Below, piece after piece: positions 26,216 to 34,717 of a DNA stretch of 64,000 nt. The translations under genes were made by a program, and so were the position numbers. Position 1 is the stretch's first letter, and each line of letters begins with the position of its first letter. The notes below the pieces were generated by a model. It was not told where the DNA came from and made no database searches. It saw nothing but the letters and a program-made list of their open reading frames with translations. Source of the stretch: a delta proteobacterium NaphS2. GTDB taxonomy: Bacteria > Desulfobacterota > DSM-4660 > Desulfatiglandales > Desulfatiglandaceae. The stretch is from positions 35,160 through 99,159 of the forward strand of contig ADZZ01000613.1 in NCBI GenBank assembly GCA_000179315.1, read 5' to 3'.

Positions 26216-27045
26216 ATGAACGACGAAACACAGCCGGAAAAAGAGCTGGTGAGATTTGAGAAAAGGGACACGTGGGCCGGATTTTCCTGAACCGGCCGGA
26301 GAAACGCAACGCCATAAACTTGGCCGTATGGGAGGCCCTTGACAAAGCTGTTGCGGCGGCCGAAGATCCGGAGGTGCGGGTCGTGATTCTTGGCGGGGAG
26401 GGGGAGTCCTTTTGCGCGGGACTCGATCTCAGTCCTGATAACGAGCTGTTATCGACTATGGGCGGTCAACCGGGAACGGTACAAAAAGTGACGCTTTTTC
26501 AGGAAATCAAAGCCGTCCAAAATATCCACAACCGCCTGGAATCCCTTCCCAAGCCCACCATTGCGGCCATCCACAGTCATTGTCTCGGTGCAGGTCTGGA
26601 ATTGGTTCTCTGTTGCGATATCCGCATTTGTACGGTGGATGCGGTCTTCGGCCTTCTGGAGGCCACCCTGGCCATCATTACGGATGTGGGCGGATTGCAG
26701 CGTCTCCCCAAGGTGGTGGGGAGGGGACATGCCCGGGAGATCGCCTTTCGGGGTCATTGCTTCGATGCTGACCGCGCAAGAAGGATCCAGTTGGTGAATG
26801 ATGTCTATGAAACCCGGGATGAATTGGAAGCAAAGGCCGTGGAAATGGCCGAGGAGATTGCAGCCAACCCGCCACTCGCGGTACAGGGGGCCAAGGATGT
26901 CTTTCTGTTCGATGACGAGGTCGGTTTAAAGCGCTCGCTTCATTACAATGCGGCCAGGTCGTCCATGATCTTGCCTTCGGAGGATATATTTGAAGCCATG
27001 GGCGCCTATCTGCAAAAACGAAAAGGCAACTTCAAAGGGGCGTGA
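26216..27045 (+). CDS. Enoyl-CoA hydratase/isomerase family protein, frameshifted at N-terminus
   Basis: Crotonase-fold enzyme acting on acyl-CoA. The proper start is ATG 26216 (AAGGAG upstream), giving 'MNDETQPEKELVRFEKRDT' before the frame breaks at about 26270 and stops at 26288. From GTG 26272 the frame runs for 257 residues: 'VGRIFLNRPEKRNAIN', the oxyanion-hole 'GGEGESFCAGLDL', and 'HSHCLGAGLELVLCCDIRI'. One missing base joins both. The first catalytic Glu position of hydratases is Leu-Leu-Glu-like here ('FGLLEATLAI'). Either a fresh pseudogene, a sequencing error, or translation from the internal GTG. Next to CoA-transferase remains. Confidence 0.82.
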
Positions 27046-27187
27046 GATAAGAAAAGCGAGATCCTCTGAACCGACGCACCTGTTTATGTCCGGCCGGGCA
27101 TCCATTAATGCCACGGAGTCACCAGATACGCCGGATGCCTTCCGGGGATCTGTTCTCAAGCTACATTGTAGACAGGTTTTCCCGGTT

Positions 27188-28213
27188 TCACCACCTGGTG
27201 TGCGATGAGGTCAAAATCGAAAGTGGAACCTCCAGCAACCGTAGCACGGTTTCATGTACTTTTGTAACACCCTTTACGATTGTTTGCATAATCCGGCCAT
27301 TTTTCTCAACCAGGCTAAGGTGAACGCTTTCGAAAAAGTAACTGAGATTATTCCAGGTTGGTGTTTTGGTATTCATACGGCTGGGCAATATGGGCAATTT
27401 TTCAACTTCTTCGTCTGCCATATTTTTTCGGATATTCCGCTCCATAAGACTGACAATCATAAGGGCAATGAAGTAAAGAAAAGTAATGGCTTCAATTCGT
27501 TTTGGTTTTTTGAGGAAAACAGGGGCGATTTTGAGAATTGATTTGCTTGTGTACATTCTTTTTTCCAAATAGGGTTGATTTTTGTAGGCTTTGAGTACTT
27601 CTGAGGCTTCGATTTCAGCGTTGGTGATAAGAGGGAAAATGCCGTCACGGCTAGAGAGATCTGCTACGGCCTGACGGTCTAACTCCCATTCCAAGCGGTA
27701 GGAAATATTTTCTTCTTCTTTGTATTGTGTGTTGGGTCCTGGCTTTCCAGGGCCTATCTGACGCTGAACAATTTGTTTGTCCTCGATGAGCTGAATTTGG
27801 AATAGATCAAATGTACCTTTGGTTGCCTTCTTGATTGCCTTTTCAATCTGTTGTTTTGTCTTGAGGTTGTATTGATTGAGTCGGGGGGAAAGTTCAGTCA
27901 GTTGAAGATCGGCTTTGGCAATTCTTTTTTCTCGTCGGCTGTTATCCTGTTTTTCTTTGGCGCTGCTGTGAACCCAAATGATTCGATACCCATTTTGGGA
28001 AGGCTGACCTTCGTATGTTTTGTAAACGATGGTTTCTGATTTTTTTCGGCTATTTGGCGTTTCGTAGGCATATTGCCATTCGATGGAGTTTGTTTTTAGG
28101 AATTCGTAGAACTGTTTGACTTCAGAGCGGTTTTTGGGAACGCATGGTTTCGATGTGAAATTTAATTCGAAAAACATCGGTCCAACGGTGCGGAATGTGG
28201 GTTTACAGACCAA
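27188..28213 (-). pseudogene. IS1634-type transposase, C-terminal part
   Basis: 341 residues matching the C-terminal half of IS1634-family transposases (normally over 500): 'RDGIFPLITNAEIEASEVL', 'AYKNQPYLEKRM', 'IAPVFLKKPKRIEA' and 'ITFLYFIALMIVSLMERNIR'. The N-terminal half with the first catalytic Asp residues is missing and no room remains before 28330. The element therefore cannot move by itself. A 29-bp stretch of it (28141-28169) recurs inverted at 41344-41372. Confidence 0.8.
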
Positions 28214-28329
28214 GTTTCGGAATATACGTGCTTCAGGACTGTGTTTTAGCCTGTACAGTGGATTTCTAAAGCGTTATAAGAAGACCATGGAAGCACATCC
28301 AAAATTAAAAATATTAATATGGAGGCATT

Positions 28330-29289
28330 ATGGAAGGAAACCCCGTTAAACTGAAACCGGCAGACGAGATTGAAATCGTAACCCTCATGGACAACTATTC
28401 CGATGTGCTGCTTCAAAGTTCGGGTCCGGTAACACGACCGCCGCTGGCGCCGGGTGGGGAAATCCCCACGGACACGCTCCTGGCGGAACACGGTCTCTCA
28501 CAACTGGTGCGGCTGAAGAGCCAAGGAACAAGCCACAGCATCCTTTTCGACACCGGCTACAGTCCCGTCGGTGTATTGCATAACCTGAAAATTCTGAACA
28601 TTGATCTCCAGGAAGTGGAGGCCCTCATTTTAAGCCATGGTCATATGGACCATACGGGGTCACTTTACCCTATTCTGGAACACCTCCATCGGAACCTGCC
28701 GCTGGTTGTGCATCCCGAAGCCTTTCTCTCTTCCCGTTATATAGATGCGGGGGAAGGAAAGAAACTTTTTTTCCCCCGCACGTTGAACCGCCGTAAGCTG
28801 GAATCCCTGGGGGCTGAAATCCTTGAATCCAGAGCACCGGTTTCCCTTTGTGACGACAGCCTGCTGGTTACAGGGCAGGTGGAACGGACAACTTCTTTTG
28901 AAAAAGGGTTTCCAAATGCATTTCTGTCCCGGGATGGAAAGGAGAAACCCGACGCCATTTTGGACGACCAGTCCCTGGTGATCCATTTGAAGGACAAGGG
29001 CCTGGTCATCATTTCCGGCTGTGCCCATGCGGGAATCGTCAACACCGTTCAGTACGCCAGAAAACTGACCGGCGTGAAAACCATTCATGGCATCATCGGC
29101 GGGTTTCACCTGTCCGGTCCGGCTTTCGAACCCATTATTGATCAGACCATCGACGCATTGGGCGAAATGGCGCCCCAAGTCATCGTCCCCATGCATTGTA
29201 CCGGCTGGAAAGCCATTGAGCGTTTTTCAAGGGCCTTTCCATCCAGCTTTGTTCTTAACAGCGTAGGATCCAGCTTTAAGCTGAATTGA
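28330..29289 (+). CDS. Metallo-beta-lactamase-fold hydrolase (COG1237 type)
   Basis: 319-residue metal-dependent hydrolase. Metal motif 'LILSHGHMDHTGSL' (HxHxDH), later ligands in 'SGCAHAGIVNTV' and 'GGFHLSG', and a final 'VPMHCTGWKA'. This layout matches the group that includes enzymes making the methanopterin precursor arylamine ribofuranosyl phosphate, though most bacterial members are of unknown substrate. Cytosolic; the start has GGAGGC 8 bases upstream. Adjacent to the truncated transposase, no operon partner. Confidence 0.85.
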   Translation: MEGNPVKLKPADEIEIVTLMDNYSDVLLQSSGPVTRPPLAPGGEIPTDTLLAEHGLSQLVRLKSQGTSHSILFDTGYSPVGVLHNLKILNIDLQEVEALILSHGHMDHTGSLYPILEHLHRNLPLVVHPEAFLSSRYIDAGEGKKLFFPRTLNRRKLESLGAEILESRAPVSLCDDSLLVTGQVERTTSFEKGFPNAFLSRDGKEKPDAILDDQSLVIHLKDKGLVIISGCAHAGIVNTVQYARKLTGVKTIHGIIGGFHLSGPAFEPIIDQTIDALGEMAPQVIVPMHCTGWKAIERFSRAFPSSFVLNSVGSSFKLN

Positions 29290-29328
29290 AAAGGTCCTGT
29301 TTGCGGCTTACATCCAAGCCGGTTGAAA

Positions 29329-31077
29329 TCATGGGATCAATGGCTCTTTAGAAAGGCCATCATCTTTCTCGAGACTGGACAGTTCTTTGCTTCGATTCAG
29401 CAAATCTTCCCTGAAATCGGCAAGGTCCCGAACGACGGCTTCGATATTTTCCATCCACACGCGGACCAGCATTTCTTTCAGGCGACCGATGTTTTTCCCC
29501 GTGTTTCGAAGGAGAATGTTTCGATAACGCCGATAAAAGATGAACCCGGCAACAAGATTGATAATCAGGTAGCTTCCGAGAGCGGCCAACCCTTTGGTAC
29601 TGAAAAGAGTGCCGATAACGGACAACAGAAGATGCATGAACGTCTCCAGGGACGGATCCAGAAGGCGGTGCCACGCATCCTTTCCCCCTGTGGAAAGCAG
29701 GAATGCAGCGAGAATGAAACCATAGACCGCCCATTGGAAAAATCGAAAGCCCCGCAAGGAGGATTGCCGTTTTTCCTCCGCGTATGCGGCGGCGGAATGG
29801 AAAAAGGCTTCCCCCAGGTTTTCAAAACGGCGTTGGATATGGAGGATTTCCCCCAGCCGTGTCTGCAGGAGCGGGGAAAGGTTCTCATGAAGGAAACGGT
29901 GGCTCAAGTGATCTTCAAACCACTGGTATCGGCGGTGAAAAGCCTTTGAAATCTGCTCCGGAGGTTCAAAAACCGATGGCGTCATTCGATTTTCGAAATT
30001 CCGTGAGGACCCTTTCCCAAAGGCAAAAAACAGTGCGGCCACCCCGAAACCGGGTCCCACCAACCGGGAAGGGTCTCCTTGGGAAAAGGAAATCCTTTCC
30101 TGGATTTCGTGGTCAAACCATCGATCAATGATTCCCCTGCCCTTTCCAACCCACATAGAGCGATCGGCTTCAAATGCTTGGATGGTTTCACCCAGGATGC
30201 GGCCCGCCTCTTCAAGGTTCTGAATCTCTTTTTCAAACAGGGATGTCAGGGTTTTGATTTCCACATCCAGGTTCTGGGCTTTAATGGCCGAAATCTGTTT
30301 GGCATTTCGTTCCCTGAAAACATGCTGCCGGAACACCAAAAACTGGTTCCAGGGTGAAAGGAATTTGCCTTCAAATGCCTCCTGTGAAGAAACTGCAAAA
30401 AGAAGGGGCTCGTCAATTCCTCTCTCTTTCAAAAGATCATTAAATCGGGTGGTAACCAGGTTCAGTTGTTCATATCCTTTTTCAAGGGTTTCGCCCTGAA
30501 ACAGCAAATCCACTTTGTTGAGCAGGAAAGTGAAGTTTTCCCTGGCCTTGGGGACCTGTAAGAGAAAGTCATAAAATTTTCTGTCCGCATATTTTTCCGG
30601 CGAAGTCACCCACAGAAGCAGGTCCAGATGTTCCATGAATTGAATGACCCGTTCACGGTGCTCGCCCACAAGGCTGTCAAAATCCGGCAGATCGCAAAGG
30701 AGAATTCTTCGAATATCATCTCCCTGATGCAGGATCTCCCGGCGGGGCACATCCAACGGCCCGGGAATCGGTGGTGCATCCGCTTCCGCATGACGGTAGA
30801 TCAGGACCCTATCCGTGTGAGGCCGCCGATGGCTTGTGGAAGCGATGGACTTTCCAGCCAGCGCATTCATCAGGGTCGATTTACCCACGCCGGTGCCCCC
30901 CACCAGACCGATGGTCAGGTAACGGGCTTCCATTGCCCCCAGCCGTCCCATAAGCGCTTCGGCCTGGTTTTCCATGGTTTGCCTGGCTTTCGAGGAAAGG
31001 GAAAAGATCCCGCCCTGTCGAAGCAGGTTCAGGGTCTTTTCCAGGCGGAATTGATGTTGTTCAATGGGATTGGTCAT
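29329..31077 (-). CDS. Dynamin-like membrane GTPase, downstream member of a pair
   Basis: 582 residues. G1 'GLVGGTGVGKST' (about 58-68), G3-type 'LLCDLPDFDSL', and G4 'NKVD' in 'TFLLNKVDLL'. The C-terminal half has long helices and two membrane stretches ('WAVYGFILAAFLL' and 'LGSYLIINLVAGFIFY'). The layout of GTPase, helical stalk and membrane region matches bacterial dynamin-like or YfjP-type proteins. It lies 55 bp after its relative at 31133-32842, with the same layout but low similarity, so the two may act as a heteromer on the membrane. Role (membrane fusion, shape, stress repair) inferred. Confidence 0.82.
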   Translation of the reverse strand: MTNPIEQHQFRLEKTLNLLRQGGIFSLSSKARQTMENQAEALMGRLGAMEARYLTIGLVGGTGVGKSTLMNALAGKSIASTSHRRPHTDRVLIYRHAEADAPPIPGPLDVPRREILHQGDDIRRILLCDLPDFDSLVGEHRERVIQFMEHLDLLLWVTSPEKYADRKFYDFLLQVPKARENFTFLLNKVDLLFQGETLEKGYEQLNLVTTRFNDLLKERGIDEPLLFAVSSQEAFEGKFLSPWNQFLVFRQHVFRERNAKQISAIKAQNLDVEIKTLTSLFEKEIQNLEEAGRILGETIQAFEADRSMWVGKGRGIIDRWFDHEIQERISFSQGDPSRLVGPGFGVAALFFAFGKGSSRNFENRMTPSVFEPPEQISKAFHRRYQWFEDHLSHRFLHENLSPLLQTRLGEILHIQRRFENLGEAFFHSAAAYAEEKRQSSLRGFRFFQWAVYGFILAAFLLSTGGKDAWHRLLDPSLETFMHLLLSVIGTLFSTKGLAALGSYLIINLVAGFIFYRRYRNILLRNTGKNIGRLKEMLVRVWMENIEAVVRDLADFREDLLNRSKELSSLEKDDGLSKEPLIP

Positions 31078-31132
31078 TTTTGTAATTCCAGGACTTCATA
31101 CAGCAAGAAAAACCGACTTTTTTGGTTTCTTC

Positions 31133-32842
31133 CTATGATACGGATTTCAAAAGAGCATCCAGTGCTTTTCGGGCCTCCGGGGCCGTGGTCAGCGACGTTA
31201 AGCAAGCCACATACCGTTCCGCCTGTTTCCGCAATACGGACAAAAGCCCATCCTGATAACGCGCCGCCAGTTCTTTTGCAATTTTCCGAATTTCATGATA
31301 GGCGAAAATTTCCACTGCCCCTTTGGTCACAAAAGGCGCCAAAGCGGAGTCCAAAGCAACGTCCAGCATGGTGAACCCGCCGCCCACCACCACTTCAAAG
31401 GTCAGGATGAGAATCCCCCAGAGGATGGAAGTGGAATAGATGCCCACCTTCTTTCCCGTGGGAATCCCTTTTGCCAGCTCTTGAAAAGTCGCCTCCAGCC
31501 ATTGGGCCAGTTCTTCCTGAGACTTCAAAATGTGCTGCCGAATCTCCGATTCCGAAAGCGCCAGGTTTGGATCCCGCAGGGATTTAAAGAGAGGCGCCTC
31601 TTCATCTGAAGGGGAAAGATCTCTTAAAACCGCGAGATTAAATTTTGCAATCGTTTCCTCAACCGGTGTAAAAGCGACGTGTTCCCGCACTTTCAGAAGC
31701 GCGGCTTTACGATCCGATTTTCGGTTTTTGAGCCCCAACCCCATGAGTCTGAAAGGCACCTTGAAAACGGAGCGAATTGCACGCCGTGGTTTTGCCAGGA
31801 GATCGTATCGCGAGAAAAGTTTTCGAATTTCCACGCGTAAATATCGCCCACTGGTCTTCGAAAATCTTTCCCGCTGGTCTTGGACATATGCTTTTGAAGC
31901 ATCTTCCCTAAGTTTTTGAAGCTTCACCAACCATAGGTCAACGGCCGCCTTTTCAAGGTCCAGTAATGAACATAACCCTGCAACATCTTTTTTCAATCCC
32001 CTTGCGGCCCTTGCATGGGCCGCCGATTTTATGGCATGGACCTGTTCACGGTTGAAGGACTGGAAAAAGGCATTTTTCAGGCGTTCAAAGGATTTCAGCA
32101 GGGCGATACGGTCATAGGGTGCGGGCGTGGTGTGGGGAACCAGCCAAAGGTTTGCCCCATGGATGGAAATTCCCTGCTCCTGCAGGGCATGCAGAATCTC
32201 TTCCCGGGTGGTTTCCTGTGAAGCTTTGTTCAGTATAAAAAAGTAGGGTTTTTCGTCCTGCAGCACCCTCATGAAAAAGTCATGCAACACTTCATCGGCG
32301 TATTTCTCCTGGCTGGCCACAAAGACCACCGCATCGGACAGGGAATAGAGGTCGTTTGCCATCCGATGGTGCTTTTCTTCGACGCTGTCCAAATCCGGCG
32401 TATCCACCAGAACCAGATGGGAGAATGCCTCTTGGTCGGCTCTAAGCACCGAAATTTTTCCGGCGCTTCCCGTTGAAGGAAGAGGCATCTGTTCAGGAGG
32501 GATCATTTCCACATCAATTTCAGGAAAAGGGAACGCCTCCTGAAAGGTGCATCCCTTGTGAGCGAGCGCAACAGGACCGGCGGTTTTGGGCCTTTCCACG
32601 CCGGTGGCACTCAAGGACATTTCACAAAAAGCGTTGAAAAGCGTCGATTTGCCCGTACCGGTGCCACCCAGGAAGACCACCCATAAACAGGGGTGGATCC
32701 GTTTGAAAAAAAGAATGGCAAAACGCTGCAGGACATCCGCTGCCAAAACCGGAATTTTCATTCCGGCCGGCGTCAGACCGGTTACCCTGAAAGCATCGGG
32801 GGTCAAGGAATCGAAGGCCCTCTGGTCCATAGCGGCAGTCAT
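31133..32842 (-). CDS. Dynamin-like membrane GTPase, upstream member of a pair
   Basis: 569 residues. G1 'FLGGTGTGKST' (about 58-67), conserved Thr in 'GVERPKTAGPVAL', G3 'VLVDTPDLDSVEEKHH', and G4-like 'NKAS' instead of NKxD, so guanine specificity may be weakened. Helical middle, then a hydrophobic stretch 'SILWGILILTFEVVVGGGF'. The phrase 'VFVASQEKYADEVLHDFFMRV' parallels 'WVTSPEKYADRKFYDFLLQV' in the downstream gene, showing common ancestry. It starts 3 bp after the pgsA stop, so phospholipid synthesis and these GTPases are coexpressed. Confidence 0.82.
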   Translation of the reverse strand: MTAAMDQRAFDSLTPDAFRVTGLTPAGMKIPVLAADVLQRFAILFFKRIHPCLWVVFLGGTGTGKSTLFNAFCEMSLSATGVERPKTAGPVALAHKGCTFQEAFPFPEIDVEMIPPEQMPLPSTGSAGKISVLRADQEAFSHLVLVDTPDLDSVEEKHHRMANDLYSLSDAVVFVASQEKYADEVLHDFFMRVLQDEKPYFFILNKASQETTREEILHALQEQGISIHGANLWLVPHTTPAPYDRIALLKSFERLKNAFFQSFNREQVHAIKSAAHARAARGLKKDVAGLCSLLDLEKAAVDLWLVKLQKLREDASKAYVQDQRERFSKTSGRYLRVEIRKLFSRYDLLAKPRRAIRSVFKVPFRLMGLGLKNRKSDRKAALLKVREHVAFTPVEETIAKFNLAVLRDLSPSDEEAPLFKSLRDPNLALSESEIRQHILKSQEELAQWLEATFQELAKGIPTGKKVGIYSTSILWGILILTFEVVVGGGFTMLDVALDSALAPFVTKGAVEIFAYHEIRKIAKELAARYQDGLLSVLRKQAERYVACLTSLTTAPEARKALDALLKSVS

Positions 32843-32844
32843 TT

Positions 32845-33405
32845 TCAGTCTTCTTTAAGCTGGTCCCAGTACCCTTGAAAATATTTCCAGCCGGACCACA
32901 CGGTGGCCGCCAGAATAATGGTCATAATAATGTTGGCTACCGGAGGAAGCAGAAGACTGACCTGCCGGCTGTAATCTCCGGACGGGGTCATATACAATAA
33001 AATGGTTCCCCCCACCATCTGGGTAATAGCCTTGATTTTTCCCCAGGGGCCCGCGGCAATGGCAATCCCCGACTGCTGGGAAACAATGGCCCGCAACCCC
33101 GTAACGGAAACTTCCCTGGCGATAATGATGATCACCATCCAGGCGGCCACCACCTGGTATTTCACCAGAATCACAAAGGCGCTCATGACCAGCAGCTTGT
33201 CCGCCAGAGGATCCAGGAATATACCCAAGGTACTGACCTCGCTGCGGCTGCGTGCGAAATAGCCGTCCAGCGGATCCGTGGCGCAGGCGATGACAAAGAT
33301 GGAGGCGGCAACGAATTTCGTCCAGGTGGCCGAGGGAATCGTAAAGATGATAAACACCGGAATCAGAACAATACGAAAGAGGGTGATTTTGTTGGCCAGG
33401 GTCAT
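32845..33405 (-). CDS. pgsA: CDP-diacylglycerol-glycerol-3-phosphate 3-phosphatidyltransferase
   Basis: Integral membrane enzyme making phosphatidylglycerol-phosphate from CDP-diacylglycerol and glycerol-3-phosphate. The CDP-alcohol transferase motif is present ('DGYFAR' with 'GIFLDPLADK': D-G-x2-A-R-x8-G-x3-D-x3-D), with about five membrane segments. The start is placed at ATG 33405 ('MTLANKITLFRI'), where family members begin; the frame runs open to 33492 but the extra 29 residues look non-native. First gene of a leftward unit with two dynamin-like GTPases. Confidence 0.93.
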   Translation of the reverse strand: MTLANKITLFRIVLIPVFIIFTIPSATWTKFVAASIFVIACATDPLDGYFARSRSEVSTLGIFLDPLADKLLVMSAFVILVKYQVVAAWMVIIIIAREVSVTGLRAIVSQQSGIAIAAGPWGKIKAITQMVGGTILLYMTPSGDYSRQVSLLLPPVANIIMTIILAATVWSGWKYFQGYWDQLKED

Positions 33406-33537
33406 TTCATTTCCATGGGCTACAGGGGTCAAGGGGCAATTGACAACACAATTTGGCACTCGCAAATATGGGACCTTATAGCCCGTGATCACGAGAATAT
33501 CAAGATTTCCCTTGCGATTTCATAAAGAATGGGATAA

Positions 33538-34512
33538 TTGCCGACCATGCACCTGACCCCCGGAAAACTGATGATTCTTGCCCAATGGCTGTTGACGCGA
33601 CGACCCACATCCGTTGCCATGGACATTACCCATCGATGCAATCTCAAATGCCTTCACTGCTACTGGTGGCAGCAGGAACATCCGCCGGAGCTCGGTGATG
33701 AACAAATGATCGCCTTTCTCAAAAAACTCCGGGCAGGTGGTCTCCGAGCGGCCATTCTGTATGGCGGCGAACCGACCCTTCGCCCGAAAATCTGTCGGGC
33801 CGCAGCCCGAATTTTCGATGCCACCCTGGCCTTTACCAATGGCCTGAACGGATTCCCGGAGCTTGAAAACGGGCAATGGATTCTGTCTCTTGACGGACCT
33901 GAAAGAGAAAACGACCGCATTCGGGGGGAAGGCGTTTACCGCGAGGCCACCCAAAATCTGAAAGCCGCAACGAGACCTCCCATCGTCCATATGACCATCA
34001 ACCGTCTGAACCAAAACAGTCTGGCGCAGTTTACGGAGGAAATGTTGGCGCTTCCCGTCAAAGGTTTGGGATTCTCCTTTGTGACACCCAACCGTGGAAT
34101 GACGGAGGAAAACCTGCTTATTCCTTTGCAGGAACGAAACCGTGTGGTGATGGAACTGCTTGGCCTTCGAAAAAAATATGGCGAAAGGGTGGGTTTCACG
34201 CCGGCCATGGCGCAACAGTTGCTGACCCATGGTGCCTTTAACCGATGGAACCGTTTGTCCGCCTGTCCCGTCACCCGGCGGGTTCGCTGTTACCGATCCG
34301 ATGGCAGGCCCAAGGCCTGCACCTATGGGGACCAGGCCGACTGCGCCCGTTGCGGTTGTGCCGCCGTGGTGGCCTACCGGGGCGCTTTCAACCCCCTTGA
34401 CTACAAAACGCTCAGGGTTATACTGGGACTTTTAAGCCCGGCATATGGAGCCAAACAGCCCCATGATGAAAAATCAGTGGCCAACATTTCCGGAGAACAG
34501 AATGCCCGATGA
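33538..34512 (+). CDS. Radical SAM protein of unknown substrate
   Basis: 324 residues. The [4Fe-4S] site is C34-x3-C38-x2-C41 ('CNLKCLHC'), followed by a glycine-rich SAM contact 'ILYGGEPTL'. Near the C-terminus a second Cys set occurs ('SACPVTRRVRCY', 'ACTYGDQADCARCGC'), as in members with an auxiliary cluster or SPASM-like region. It shares an 11-bp overlap with the small Cys-rich gene that follows. Divergent from pgsA. Substrate not predictable. Confidence 0.85.
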   Translation: MPTMHLTPGKLMILAQWLLTRRPTSVAMDITHRCNLKCLHCYWWQQEHPPELGDEQMIAFLKKLRAGGLRAAILYGGEPTLRPKICRAAARIFDATLAFTNGLNGFPELENGQWILSLDGPERENDRIRGEGVYREATQNLKAATRPPIVHMTINRLNQNSLAQFTEEMLALPVKGLGFSFVTPNRGMTEENLLIPLQERNRVVMELLGLRKKYGERVGFTPAMAQQLLTHGAFNRWNRLSACPVTRRVRCYRSDGRPKACTYGDQADCARCGCAAVVAYRGAFNPLDYKTLRVILGLLSPAYGAKQPHDEKSVANISGEQNAR

Positions 34513-34714
34513 AATCCCTTCCACAAAAGAACACAACCCGGAAGCGCTCATTTGCTGCCGGCAATGTCGTCATTTCAGCCTTTTTGAAAACAGCGCCGGG
34601 CATAACAGCCCCCATGCGCTGGGGGAATGCGGGGGTGTCCCCTGGGACGGCAGCCTGGGCCAGTGGGCCATGTTTCAGCACCATTGCACCGGGTTTGAAG
34701 CAGCCGGGAATTGA
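34502..34714 (+). CDS. Small Cys/His-rich protein (70 aa)
   Basis: A 70-residue protein with 'CCRQCRHFSLFENSAGHNSP', 'LGECGGVPWDGSLGQWAMF' and a final 'HHCTGFEA'; the conserved Cys and His suggest a metal or Fe-S binding fold. The ATG at 34502 is preceded by CGGAGA and overlaps the radical SAM stop by 11 bp, so the two are translationally coupled. A longer frame from 34445 is possible but enters the upstream gene. Small Cys-rich proteins of this look accompany radical SAM genes in related genomes as I recall; function unknown. Confidence 0.65.
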   Translation: MPDEIPSTKEHNPEALICCRQCRHFSLFENSAGHNSPHALGECGGVPWDGSLGQWAMFQHHCTGFEAAGN

Positions 34715-34717
34715 CCG

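Noticed and set aside
28141..28169. 29-bp repeat as IS terminal inverted repeats of one large 13-kb transposon
   Set aside because: Both copies encode the same internal transposase peptide, so they are gene remnants, not element ends.
33520..34230. 236-residue minus-strand frame
   Set aside because: Antisense to the radical SAM gene, whose CxxxCxxC motif and overlap with the next gene are convincing.
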